This document shows positions 44,599-54,059 of a DNA stretch of 64,000 nucleotides, piece by piece. The stretch's first letter is position 1. Each line of letters starts with the position of its first letter. The notes under the pieces are model-generated. The model did not search any database. It saw only the letters and a program-made list of their open reading frames with translations, and was not told the origin of the DNA. The position numbers and the translations under genes were made by a program. Source of the stretch: Promethearchaeota archaeon (lineage in GTDB: Archaea > Asgardarchaeota > Lokiarchaeia > Sigyniarchaeales > SOKP01); contig JAHPZI010000002.1 of the NCBI GenBank assembly GCA_019058295.1, positions 1 to 64,000 of the forward strand, read 5' to 3'.

Positions 44599-46485
44599 TT
44601 AAAATAAATAGTTCCCTTTTATAATTCCTTCATAGATTTCTTTTGTCAGAGGAATATATTCTGAACTTTCCGGTAAAAGAACAAATACGGGATCATCTAT
44701 TTCATTAATATTATAACCCTCGTTTTTCAGTTTTACCTTTTGAATCTTATGAGTGGCGGTAAAGCTAAATTCCGTTATAAAACGGATAAATTTGGGTACT
44801 GCGTAATGTGGTAAATATTTTTTTACAAAATTTAAGAAACCATTGAAATCGAATTCTTCACTATATCTTTTATGTATTGAGACCATCCCCGCCCGACCCT
44901 CTGTATGTGGGATTAGAACTCCGTACACGGAGCACATATCGATTTGCTCGAATGTATTAATTACCGATTCGACTTCCTCGCTAGAGACATTTTCACCTTT
45001 CCATCTGAATGTATCCCCTAAACGATCAACAAATTGGACATGCCCAAAGCCAATATCTCGTAAGAGATCTCCGGTATTGATGTACATATCATCTTTTCTA
45101 AAAACTTCACGAAATACTTTTTTTTCTGTTGCTTTTTCGTCTATATACATGAAAAAATTTTCTGGTTCAACGATTTTACCTAAACATAATCCAACTTCAC
45201 CTGGCTTTACTTTTTTCATTCGACCTCTCTCATTTCTGATCGGTTCGTCTGCTTCTATATCGTATTGTACAATCGCATAAGGTCTTAAGCATACTCCACA
45301 AGTTTTATCAAGATTATGAATATTGGCAAAATTAGGCACAAAATCTTCTGTGGCACCATAAAACTCTCTTATTTCTTGGATATTAAATCTTTTTTTAAAA
45401 TCCATCCAAATATCTGGTCTAAGTCCATTCCCAACTATTTTTACAATAGGATTATCCGCATCGTTTGGCTTTGGAGGTTGATTATACAAATATCTACATA
45501 TTTCACCTACATAATTAAAGCATGTGGCGTTGAATTTTCTAACTTCATCCCAAAATTTACTAGCACTGAATTTTCTGCTGATTGCCATTGCGGAGCCTTT
45601 ATAAAGGGTTGCTGCAAAAGCTACTTTGATACCATGACTATGAAATAATGGAGTTGTGTTATATAATATATCATCAGTTTTCATTCCAACTACCATACCT
45701 CCCCACCACATCATCGCATCCAATATTGAACGATTTTGCAGAATTGCAGCCTTTGGAAGTCCCGTAGTACCTGATGTGAAAATATAGACAAATGGGTCTT
45801 TCATCAAGATCTCTGCCGTGGTCGGAGGATTATTAATGTCTGAATCCTTAATTTTTTCTTTAAGATTGATATATCCTTCAGGAATTTTATTTGTACCTTT
45901 ATCGGGCAAAAAAAAGAGCATTTCTTTTTGCTCCTCGGTTAAATTTAATTGGGATTTAACATTTTCAAATGCGTTTGTGAGTTCCTCTCCAATTATATAT
46001 ACTTTACCGGGAGTATGCGTCATACTATGAATAAGTGGTTTTTCACGAAGGTTTGTATTAATTAGTGAAGATATCACTCCTATTTTACCCATTGCAACAA
46101 CAATAAACATATATTCTGAACGATTTTCCACAAACAAATCAGCTACATCCCCTCTATTTAGACCAATTTTAAGAAAATAATTCGTATATCTGTTAACCAT
46201 CTCATTAAACTCTTTATGTGTATATCTTTCATCTTCATAAAGTAGGGCCAATTTATCGGGATATTTCATGGCGTGTTCTTCAATTCGAAGCCCTATAGAG
46301 TACTTTGTATCGAGTGTATGTTGGCCCATCCATACTGCCTCTTTTAATATCATAGGAGTCTTCACATCCCAAGATGGTTTAATTTTGTTATTATATTCTT
46401 CTTTGGATATGATATATGGTTTCTTTTCCTCGCCTTTTTGAGCTTTTTTTCTGGATAATGATATTTCTGATTGTTGATCATTCAT
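44599..46485 (-). CDS. Long-chain acyl-CoA synthetase (FATP-like, AMP-forming)
   Basis: ANL-superfamily ligase of 628 residues. P-loop IFTSGTTGLPKAAILQ, A5-type REFYGATEDFVPNF, and the C-terminal motif INTGDLLRDIGFGHVQFVDRLGD with KGENVSS are present. It activates fatty or aromatic acids to acyl-CoA via acyl-adenylate. Resembles FATP/SLC27 enzymes but with a soluble N-terminus. Followed by the sulfatase gene after 11 nt. Confidence 0.9.
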   Translation of the reverse strand: MNDQQSEISLSRKKAQKGEEKKPYIISKEEYNNKIKPSWDVKTPMILKEAVWMGQHTLDTKYSIGLRIEEHAMKYPDKLALLYEDERYTHKEFNEMVNRYTNYFLKIGLNRGDVADLFVENRSEYMFIVVAMGKIGVISSLINTNLREKPLIHSMTHTPGKVYIIGEELTNAFENVKSQLNLTEEQKEMLFFLPDKGTNKIPEGYINLKEKIKDSDINNPPTTAEILMKDPFVYIFTSGTTGLPKAAILQNRSILDAMMWWGGMVVGMKTDDILYNTTPLFHSHGIKVAFAATLYKGSAMAISRKFSASKFWDEVRKFNATCFNYVGEICRYLYNQPPKPNDADNPIVKIVGNGLRPDIWMDFKKRFNIQEIREFYGATEDFVPNFANIHNLDKTCGVCLRPYAIVQYDIEADEPIRNERGRMKKVKPGEVGLCLGKIVEPENFFMYIDEKATEKKVFREVFRKDDMYINTGDLLRDIGFGHVQFVDRLGDTFRWKGENVSSEEVESVINTFEQIDMCSVYGVLIPHTEGRAGMVSIHKRYSEEFDFNGFLNFVKKYLPHYAVPKFIRFITEFSFTATHKIQKVKLKNEGYNINEIDDPVFVLLPESSEYIPLTKEIYEGIIKGNYLF

Positions 46486-46608
46486 TTTGCATCGTTTTTA
46501 ATAATTTAAGAGTTTGTTTAAAATTAATTTAACATCTCTATTATATAATTACTTTACCCAAATTTTTAATTTTTAGACACTAATAGACATCAAATTAATT
46601 GAATGAAT

Positions 46609-47100
46609 TTAAAGAATTCTGTTTCTTGCAAAATTAACTAGTCCATTAGATTGAATTATTTCTTGTATAAAAGGGGGCATCCTCAAAATTTTATATTTCT
46701 GTTTTGTCGAGCAGTTATTAAGAATCCCTTCCGTAAAATCTATTTCTATCTCGTCACTGGTATGAATTTCATCAATATCTTTAAATTCTATAATTGGTAA
46801 CCCGATATTTATACAATTTCTAAAAAAGATTCTCGCAAAGGAGGGTGCTATTATACATTTAATTCCAGATGCTTTAAGTGCGATCGGGGCTTGTTCTCTA
46901 CTTGAACCACAGCCAAAATTGGGGCCAGCTACAATAATTGAAGCTCCGATTTGATCTTTTCTCAAAATAAAATCCTTGTCCAAATCTTCCATACAGTGCT
47001 CAGCTAAGTAATCAGGATCGGATTTAATTAAATATCTTGCTGGAATTATCAAATCAGTGTTAATATTCTTTTCATCATACTTTATTACATTTCCTTTCAA
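46609..47100 (-). CDS. leuD: 3-isopropylmalate dehydratase small subunit (LeuD type)
   Basis: 163 residues with the swivel domain: NTDLIIPARYL, ASIIVAGPNFGCGSSREQAP and the SFARIFFRNCINIGLPI block. With LeuC it isomerises 2-isopropylmalate and 3-isopropylmalate in leucine synthesis; homologous pairs make homoaconitate or citramalate derivatives, which sequence alone cannot exclude. 21 nt after leuC on the same strand. Confidence 0.9.
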   Translation of the reverse strand: MKGNVIKYDEKNINTDLIIPARYLIKSDPDYLAEHCMEDLDKDFILRKDQIGASIIVAGPNFGCGSSREQAPIALKASGIKCIIAPSFARIFFRNCINIGLPIIEFKDIDEIHTSDEIEIDFTEGILNNCSTKQKYKILRMPPFIQEIIQSNGLVNFARNRIL

Positions 47101-47121
47101 ATTTTTCCACCATTGATTTTA

Positions 47122-48393
47122 TTATAGATAATTAGGTGCTGTGATATATCCTTTAATTGCGGAAGCTGCTGCGACTGCTGGACTTGATAGGTAAACTTCG
47201 CTTTCTATATGACCCATTCTTCCAACAAAATTTCGATTAGTAGTCGATACAGCTCGCTCTCCAGCAGCAAGTATACCCATAAATCCGCCTAAGCAAGGTC
47301 CGCAAGTAGGAGTTGATACGATAGCTCCCGCATTAAGAAATATTTCTATCAATCCTTCTTTTAAAGCTTCAAGATAAATTTGTTGTGTGCCAGGAATAAC
47401 GATGCATCTTACATTTGAATGAATAGTTTGATTTTTTAATATTTTTGCGGCTATTTTTAAGTCTTCTAAGCGTCCATTGGTACAAGAACCGATAACAGCT
47501 TGGTCAATTTCGACTTTCATTCCGTCTACTTCAGATATTGGCTTAGAATTCTCCGGTAAATGAGGGAATGCCACTTGAGGCTCAATAATATTACAATCAA
47601 ACTCGATTATTTTAAAATATTCAGCATCCTTATCGCTTTCATATATTTTATATTTTTTATTTCCTACATTTTTTAAATAAATTTCCGTAATTTTATCAGG
47701 AATAATTATTCCATTCTTTCCGCCTGCTTCTATTGCCATATTACACATTGTAAATCGATTCGGCATTGATAACGTTTCAATTACCTCTCCAGTAAATTCC
47801 ATAGCCTTATAAGTCGCACCATCTACTCCTATTTGACCAATTGTATATAGGATTAAATCTTTTCCTGAAACCCAATCTTTTAATTTGCCATAGTAGACAA
47901 ATTTAATCGATTCAGGGATTTTAAACCAACATTGTCCTAAAGCCATTGCTACGCCTAAATCTGTTGACCCTACACCAGTAGAAAAGGCTCCAAGGGCACC
48001 ATAAGTGCATGTATGAGAGTCAGCACCAATAAAAACTTCACCTGGAGAGACTAATCCTTGCTCTGGAATAAGACAATGTTCAATTCCAACCCGACCAATT
48101 TCAAAATAGTTGATTATTTGATTTTTATGAGCAAAATCTCTGAGGATTTTACATTGTTCAGCAGAGGCTACATCTTTATTAGGAGTAAAATGATCTGGAG
48201 TTAAAATAACTCTATTTTTATTATATACACTCTTATCGGTTCCCTCAACAATACTCTCAAAAACTTCAATAGCGATTGGGGCAGTGATATCATTTGCGAG
48301 ACATTTATCAATATTTGCTAAAACAAAATCTCCAGCTGAGACATCACCGCTACTATGGTCTCTTAATATCTTTTCTGTAATAGTAAATCCCAT
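47122..48393 (-). CDS. leuC: 3-isopropylmalate dehydratase large subunit (LeuC type)
   Basis: 423-residue aconitase-fold subunit. 4Fe-4S ligands [11 protein letters not shown] and CGPCLGG are intact; [22 protein letters not shown] and the RNFVGRMG substrate loop are typical of archaeal LeuC/HacA. Lysine in this organism is made by the DAP route (genes nearby), so leucine rather than homoaconitate synthesis is the more likely role. ATG start; forms an operon with leuD. Confidence 0.9.
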   Translation of the reverse strand: MGFTITEKILRDHSSGDVSAGDFVLANIDKCLANDITAPIAIEVFESIVEGTDKSVYNKNRVILTPDHFTPNKDVASAEQCKILRDFAHKNQIINYFEIGRVGIEHCLIPEQGLVSPGEVFIGADSHTCTYGALGAFSTGVGSTDLGVAMALGQCWFKIPESIKFVYYGKLKDWVSGKDLILYTIGQIGVDGATYKAMEFTGEVIETLSMPNRFTMCNMAIEAGGKNGIIIPDKITEIYLKNVGNKKYKIYESDKDAEYFKIIEFDCNIIEPQVAFPHLPENSKPISEVDGMKVEIDQAVIGSCTNGRLEDLKIAAKILKNQTIHSNVRCIVIPGTQQIYLEALKEGLIEIFLNAGAIVSTPTCGPCLGGFMGILAAGERAVSTTNRNFVGRMGHIESEVYLSSPAVAAASAIKGYITAPNYL

Positions 48394-48518
48394 AAATTTA
48401 TTACCTATTTAAAATTTGTCAAGATGCTCAAATAGTTAAATTACAAAATAAATTATGTTATAAATTTTTATTTCTTTCTATTATTATCGACATATATTTA
48501 ATCATTTAAGTTAAAAAA

Positions 48519-49664
48519 ATGCCATCCATAGCTCATTTAGTTTTAGGTGGAGTAATTGCATTATGTTTTTATTATATAAGTGATGGAAAATTTACAAAAA
48601 CCCACGCGTTTATATTTTTTTTATGTAATTATTTAGGACCAGATGTAGGTTGGGTATTTGGTATAGGCCGCATTACACATTCTCTATTATTTTGGCCTCT
48701 ATTTGCATTAATTTTAGCGTATATTTATCATTATTTTACTAGATTTACAATTAAGATTGATGGGATAAAAAACATAGAGTTAAAAGATTTAGAAGGGTAT
48801 AAATTACATTATTTAAATACTTACTTACTAGTATTGGGAGCAGGTATTTTACACCTAAACTTAGATGGACTAATGAATAGATGGGGTAGGTTTCGAATAA
48901 TCCCTCAACTTCCTTTCAATGATGAGGAAGTATTTTTTACTTTAAGGCAACTAATTGCATTTGGAGAAGAAGGAGTAATTCAAATTAATATTCTTATAGC
49001 AATATGTATTGGAGTAACATTAATATTTGGATTTATTTTCGTATTTATTTGGTTTCTAAAGAAAAATACAAAAACAAATGCAATAATAATTTGTATTTAC
49101 ATCTTGGCATTTGTAATTTTCTTTTATTTAGCCGGTTCTATAATTACAATGTTCCATCCTGATGGGGGAGCCATTATATACATTAGTATTTATTGGGCAA
49201 CACCGTTAATTTTATGTGTTCTTTCTACAAGAGAGTTTAAGTTTATAAAAAGAAATGAAAATGGATTAATACAACTCAAAAGAAAAAATGCTGATAAAAG
49301 TCTTAGAAAATTGGTTTTTGTACTTGGTTGGCTGTTTATAACAGGAATATTATTCATGATTGCATCAATCTATGGTTTTATTTTCAACGATGTTATACTA
49401 AAACGTATTTTTTCTAATTATGGGGATGAAATATCACCATACTTTAGTTACAATGAATTATATACATTGATTATAGTCATAGAAATTATTCATTTAGTTA
49501 TAGCTTTGTTAAATATTTTATGTGGGATTGGACTCATATTTAAAAATAAAAATATATGGAAGTTCACTGTATACTATCATCTTGTTTTTTCTTGGACGTT
49601 AATTGGTTTAATAATAGCATGTGTACTGAATGAAAAATCCGTGAAAAAATCAATTAAATTTTAA
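48519..49664 (+). CDS. YdjM-like membrane metal-dependent hydrolase
   Basis: 381-residue multi-pass membrane protein (about nine helices). The N-terminus SIAHLVLGGVIALCF and HAFIFFLCNYLGPDVGW, then GRITHSLLFWP, is the pattern of YdjM/DUF457-type inner-membrane proteins with several His and Asp residues placed as a metal site. Substrate unknown; some relatives act on membrane lipids. ATG start, 79 nt before dapF. Confidence 0.7.
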   Translation: MPSIAHLVLGGVIALCFYYISDGKFTKTHAFIFFLCNYLGPDVGWVFGIGRITHSLLFWPLFALILAYIYHYFTRFTIKIDGIKNIELKDLEGYKLHYLNTYLLVLGAGILHLNLDGLMNRWGRFRIIPQLPFNDEEVFFTLRQLIAFGEEGVIQINILIAICIGVTLIFGFIFVFIWFLKKNTKTNAIIICIYILAFVIFFYLAGSIITMFHPDGGAIIYISIYWATPLILCVLSTREFKFIKRNENGLIQLKRKNADKSLRKLVFVLGWLFITGILFMIASIYGFIFNDVILKRIFSNYGDEISPYFSYNELYTLIIVIEIIHLVIALLNILCGIGLIFKNKNIWKFTVYYHLVFSWTLIGLIIACVLNEKSVKKSIKF

Positions 49665-49743
49665 AATTAAATTATATTTCGAAATTTTTTTCAGTTATCT
49701 CCTATTATTCTTATTATTAATGATTTTTTAGGCTGATTATTTC

Positions 49744-50625
49744 ATGGACAATCTAATATTAGAAAAGTTAGAGTTTGAAAAATTCCATGGTTTAGGCAAC
49801 GATTACATAATAATTAACGATATTCAATGGAAAATTCCTGAGAAAAAAAAGTCAGACTTAGCAAAAAAATTATGTGAGATGCATTTCTCAATAGGGGCAG
49901 ATGGTTTAATTTTCGTGGTCAATTCAGATAAAGCTGATATTAAAATGCGCATTTTTAATCCCGATGGTTCGGAATCGGAGATGTGTGGTAATGGGATTAG
50001 ATGCGTTTCGAAATATATATACGAAAATAATATAATTAATAAAAACGAAATAGACATCGAAACTCTAAAGGGTATAATAGTTGCGAGACTTAGAATTATT
50101 GATAGTAAAGTTAACAGCGTAACAATTGACATGGGAGCACCTATATTAGATTGTAAAAATATACCGGTAATTTCACCAGAAAATGAGAGTACTTGTTTAA
50201 GCGAGCCACTTGAGATTTTAGATAGAAAATTTATTTTTTCAGCCGTTTCAATGGGAAATCCACACGCTGTTATTTTTATTGACGAGCAATTAAATGATGA
50301 CGACTTGGAAAAATATGGTGGTGCTATTGAACCACACGAGCGGTTTCCAAATAAAGTAAATGTAGAATTTGTTAAAGTTTTATCTGATACAGAAGCTATA
50401 TTAAGAGTTTATGAAAGGGGGGTAGGTATAACTAAATCTTGTGGTACAGGAACATGCGCATCGGTGGTTGCTGGAACAAAACTAGGAAAATTTAGAGAAA
50501 ATGCACCCATTACTATACATAATGATGGGGGAGATCTAATTATTACTTATACCAGCGATACTGTTCTTATGCAAGGTCCTGTTGAAAAATCTTTTGAAGG
50601 AAAAATAGATTTGATTGAATTATAA
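49744..50625 (+). CDS. dapF: Diaminopimelate epimerase
   Basis: Interconverts LL- and meso-diaminopimelate. Two catalytic cysteines are visible: EMCGNGIRC and KSCGTGTCASV. EKFHGLGNDYIIIN and FNPDGSESE are family blocks. 293 aa, ATG. Followed 24 nt later by lysA; the two form an operon for the last steps of lysine synthesis. Confidence 0.96.
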   Translation: MDNLILEKLEFEKFHGLGNDYIIINDIQWKIPEKKKSDLAKKLCEMHFSIGADGLIFVVNSDKADIKMRIFNPDGSESEMCGNGIRCVSKYIYENNIINKNEIDIETLKGIIVARLRIIDSKVNSVTIDMGAPILDCKNIPVISPENESTCLSEPLEILDRKFIFSAVSMGNPHAVIFIDEQLNDDDLEKYGGAIEPHERFPNKVNVEFVKVLSDTEAILRVYERGVGITKSCGTGTCASVVAGTKLGKFRENAPITIHNDGGDLIITYTSDTVLMQGPVEKSFEGKIDLIEL

Positions 50626-50649
50626 AAAAGTAAATGAGGAAGTTGTAAA

Positions 50650-51966
50650 ATGGATTATGAAGATTGGTTGAAAAGAAAGAGTTTAGAATATCGAAATGAT
50701 ATTCTTTATTTTGCTGAAGTCAATACTATTGAAATTGCTGAGAAGTTTGGCACTCCTATTTATGTTATTAACGAGCAAATGATTCGAAAAAAATATAAAA
50801 AATTAAAAAAAATGCTCGATTCGGCATATAAGAAAAATAGAATCTATTTTGCTATAAAATCTAACTCAAATTTATCAATTTTAAAAATTTTGAATTCAGA
50901 AGGCTCTTATTATGATTGTTCTTCAACTGGAGAGATTTATACTTGTTTTAAGGCAGGTATTGCTCCCGATAGGATAATTTATACAGGAAACATGTTTACT
51001 GATGCTGATTTTGAATTTGCTGTTAAAAATGATGTTTTAGTTAATTTAGATAGCATTAGTCAATTAAAACGATTAGTTAAGGCATATGATAAATTGGGAA
51101 AGGAAAAAGGAATTGTATCTTTCAGGATTAATCCAGAATTCGGAGCTGGTCACCATGTTCACACAATAACAGCAGGAAAAGAGTTAAAATTTGGAATATT
51201 AGATAACCAAGTTATTGAAGCATATTCAAAAGCCATTGATGAGGGAGGATTTAAAAAATTTGGCATTCACCAACACATAGGTTCAGGAATAATAAATCCA
51301 TATGATTTTGAAAAAGCAGCAGAAAAATTTTTATCAATAATAAAGAATTTAACGAGTACTTTAAATATAGATCTTGAATTTATAGATTTTGGGGGAGGGC
51401 TTGGAATTCCTTACCGTCCAGAAGAAGAACCACTTGATTTAAAAACATATAAAGAAGTTGTGATAACTAAATTTAAAGATTTAGTTGGAGAAGGAAATGT
51501 TGGAACCCCTTATCTAATTATTGAACCTGGACGATATATAACGGCTGAAGCAAGCATAATTTTAACTCAAATTAATACTATAAAAAATAATGGACATAAA
51601 TTGTTCGCAGGAGTCAATACTGGATTTAATACATTAATTAGGCCTACAATGTATGGTTCTTATCACCATATTATACTTTGCAATAAAAATTTACGAGAGA
51701 GAAGCTTAAAATATGATGTAACAGGACCTATTTGTGAATCAGGTGATATTCTTGGTAAGAATCGAGAATTACCAGAGTTAGTTGAGGGCGATTATCTTGC
51801 CATACTCGATGCAGGGGCATATGGTTTTACTATGAGTAGTGTATATAATTCACGCCCACGGCCTGCTGAAATCTTACTCAATGATGGTCTCACATACAAG
51901 ATTAGAAAAGAAGAAACTTACGATGACTTGCTAACCCATCAATTTATTCCAGATCATCTGATGTAA
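50650..51966 (+). CDS. lysA: Diaminopimelate decarboxylase
   Basis: PLP fold III decarboxylase that makes lysine from meso-DAP. The PLP lysine sits in RIYFAIKSNSNL, and GIHQHIGSGI, DFGGGLGIPY, EPGRYITAEA, the substrate-site CESGDILGKNRELPELVEGD and DAGAYGFTMSSVYNS are conserved. 438 aa. Faces dapB-dapA across a 233-nt spacer. Confidence 0.96.
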   Translation: MDYEDWLKRKSLEYRNDILYFAEVNTIEIAEKFGTPIYVINEQMIRKKYKKLKKMLDSAYKKNRIYFAIKSNSNLSILKILNSEGSYYDCSSTGEIYTCFKAGIAPDRIIYTGNMFTDADFEFAVKNDVLVNLDSISQLKRLVKAYDKLGKEKGIVSFRINPEFGAGHHVHTITAGKELKFGILDNQVIEAYSKAIDEGGFKKFGIHQHIGSGIINPYDFEKAAEKFLSIIKNLTSTLNIDLEFIDFGGGLGIPYRPEEEPLDLKTYKEVVITKFKDLVGEGNVGTPYLIIEPGRYITAEASIILTQINTIKNNGHKLFAGVNTGFNTLIRPTMYGSYHHIILCNKNLRERSLKYDVTGPICESGDILGKNRELPELVEGDYLAILDAGAYGFTMSSVYNSRPRPAEILLNDGLTYKIRKEETYDDLLTHQFIPDHLM

Positions 51967-52044
51967 TCTCTCAATTACATACCAATCAAAATAAATAAAT
52001 ATTTTCTTTCTCATTCTTATATTAGATAAAATTATAAAAATACG

Positions 52045-52119
52045 ATCGATTAAGGCTTGGATACCCTTTAATCGTTCAAAATGAAGATTAGGCGTAATGA
52101 AATCTGTTTATATACAGAT
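52045..52119 (+). other. Two hairpins between convergent lysA and dapB
   Basis: In the 233-nt gap: hairpin 1 at about 52045-52075, CGATTAAGG against CCTTTAATCG with a GG/CC inner pair; hairpin 2 at about 52098-52119, AATCTGT against ACAGATT around a 6-nt loop. They may end both transcripts, or form part of a small RNA. CTGA occurs twice just after (52131 region) but no complete C/D box set was found. Confidence 0.35.
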
Positions 52120-52199
52120 TAATGAGAATACTGATCTGCCCTGAATATTTTTTATAATTTTATCTTATTTTCTTTTTTAAAAAAAGTATAGTATGAAAT

Positions 52200-53021
52200 T
52201 TACAAATTTAAGACTTCACGCGTATTATATATCTTATTTTCTCTATCATCAGCAATAAATTTTATAGCAATTATAGCACCACTTGCGAAGCAGTTTCGAC
52301 TATGTGCTTGATGCTTAAATTCGATACGTTCGCCTGAACCTGCATATAAGATAATGTGATCACCCACAATATCTCCTGCCCGGATTGAATGAATTCCTAT
52401 TTCATTTTTAGCACCAATCTTTCGCTTATTAGGCCCTTTTGAACGTCCAAATTTCGCTACATCATCAATATTAACCCCAAGAGTTTCACTTATCATCTTA
52501 GCAGTAGTTAGAGCGGTACCACTAGGAGCATCAAGTTTCCTATGATGATGTGCTTCAATGATTTCAATATCCCAATCCTTCAAATATTCGGTCAGAACTG
52601 ACGCCATTTTGAAGAAAATATTAACTCCTGTTGCCATATTTGACGAAATAACGGCTGGTGCATTATATTCTTTTACTTTTTTTTCAAATTCTTCTATAAA
52701 TGAATTGGATAATCCAGTAGTTCCAATCACACATCGAATATTATTTTCTACACAAATCATGCAATTTTTTTCAGAAGCTTCTGCCAATGTAAAATCAACT
52801 GCTACCTCTGGTTTTGTCTCGTCAATTACCTCTTTAATTTCCGTAATATTCCTTATTTTTACATGATTCGGGTCCTTTTTGCCCACTAAAACTCCTAATT
52901 CATCACCTACATTCATTAAATCTAAAGCTGCGACAACATCAATATCCTCATCATCAAAAGCGTGTTGACTGATTAACGTACCCATTGAACCTGTTGGACC
53001 AAAAATTAATATTTTAATCAT
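52200..53021 (-). CDS. dapB: 4-hydroxy-tetrahydrodipicolinate reductase
   Basis: 273 residues. NAD(P)-binding ILIFGPTGSMGTLIS, CVIGTTGLS, catalytic EAHHHRKLDAPSGTAL and the C-terminal GERIEFKHQAHSRNCFASGA. Reduces 4-hydroxy-tetrahydrodipicolinate in the DAP path. 26 nt after dapA on the same strand. Confidence 0.96.
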   Translation of the reverse strand: MIKILIFGPTGSMGTLISQHAFDDEDIDVVAALDLMNVGDELGVLVGKKDPNHVKIRNITEIKEVIDETKPEVAVDFTLAEASEKNCMICVENNIRCVIGTTGLSNSFIEEFEKKVKEYNAPAVISSNMATGVNIFFKMASVLTEYLKDWDIEIIEAHHHRKLDAPSGTALTTAKMISETLGVNIDDVAKFGRSKGPNKRKIGAKNEIGIHSIRAGDIVGDHIILYAGSGERIEFKHQAHSRNCFASGAIIAIKFIADDRENKIYNTREVLNL

Positions 53022-53047
53022 ATCAATTCCCTCTAAAAAGATTATTT

Positions 53048-53956
53048 TTATATTAAATTAAGTTGTTTGAGTACAGCTTTAATTTTTTCGCAATTAGCTT
53101 CTAAAGGAGGCGTTAGCGGCAATCTCATACGCTTATTCATTATACCCATAAGTTCAGCGGAATATTTTACAGGTCCTGGATTTGTTTCAATGAAAAGCAC
53201 TTTAAATAAGTCATATAATTCAAGCTGCATTTTTCTTGCTTTTTCCCAATCTCCGTTATTCATGGTTGTTGTAAATTTATATATTTTAGCGGGAATAATA
53301 TTTGAAGCAACACTAATAACTCCTACTCCGCCTAATGCCATCAAATGATAAGTCATACCATCATCTCCACTTAAAACGATAAAATCATCAGGGGTCATCT
53401 TAATTATTTTTGTTATCTGGTCTATATTACCACTCGCACATTTAATTCCAACTATATTATCTTTTTTTCTTGCTAACGTAGCTACGGTGTCCGGATCCAA
53501 ATTGCGTACTGTACGGCTCGGTACGTTATATAGAATTATTGGAATCGAAACCGAATCTGCAATAGCAGAAAAATGATCTATTAAAGAATGTTGGACTGGT
53601 TTGTTATAATATGGCACTACAACTAAACACCCATCAGCACCAGCTTTTTCAGCATATTGACTAAGTGATATCGCCTCATGAGTCGCATTACTTCCTGTAC
53701 CTACCAATACAAAAGGATCTTTTCCTGATTTTTTAGCCTCATCTACACAGATATCTATTGCCTGATGATGTTCGTCATGTGATAATGTAGCACTTTCTCC
53801 AGTTGTACCCATCGTTAAAGGTTGACAGCCATTTTCGATTTGAAATCTGATAAATTCTCTATATTTTGCATCGTTAATAGAAAAATCTTCATTAAGCGGT
53901 GTTATCATTGCCGTAATGGCATTCCTTAATTTATTTAATTTATTAAATTTTGACAT
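53048..53956 (-). CDS. dapA: 4-hydroxy-tetrahydrodipicolinate synthase
   Basis: Class I aldolase condensing pyruvate and aspartate semialdehyde. GTTGESATLSHDEHHQ, YNVPSRTVRN and the Schiff-base lysine in IVGIKCASGNI are present. 302 aa. Relatives such as KDG aldolase share the fold, but the neighbouring dapB supports DapA. Confidence 0.94.
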   Translation of the reverse strand: MSKFNKLNKLRNAITAMITPLNEDFSINDAKYREFIRFQIENGCQPLTMGTTGESATLSHDEHHQAIDICVDEAKKSGKDPFVLVGTGSNATHEAISLSQYAEKAGADGCLVVVPYYNKPVQHSLIDHFSAIADSVSIPIILYNVPSRTVRNLDPDTVATLARKKDNIVGIKCASGNIDQITKIIKMTPDDFIVLSGDDGMTYHLMALGGVGVISVASNIIPAKIYKFTTTMNNGDWEKARKMQLELYDLFKVLFIETNPGPVKYSAELMGIMNKRMRLPLTPPLEANCEKIKAVLKQLNLI

Positions 53957-54059
53957 AATATATCTACCTTACAAATTTAACTGCTAATTAAAATATAATT
54001 TGTATAGAATCCTTTATAAGCCTTATTAATGAGGGAAATAATGGGGAAATATTTAGAAA

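Noticed and set aside
44843..45280. 145-residue plus-strand frame
   Set aside because: Antisense to the acyl-CoA ligase, which has intact motifs throughout.
52120..52160. C/D box sRNA
   Set aside because: CTGA appears twice, but no matching C and C' boxes at proper spacing were found.
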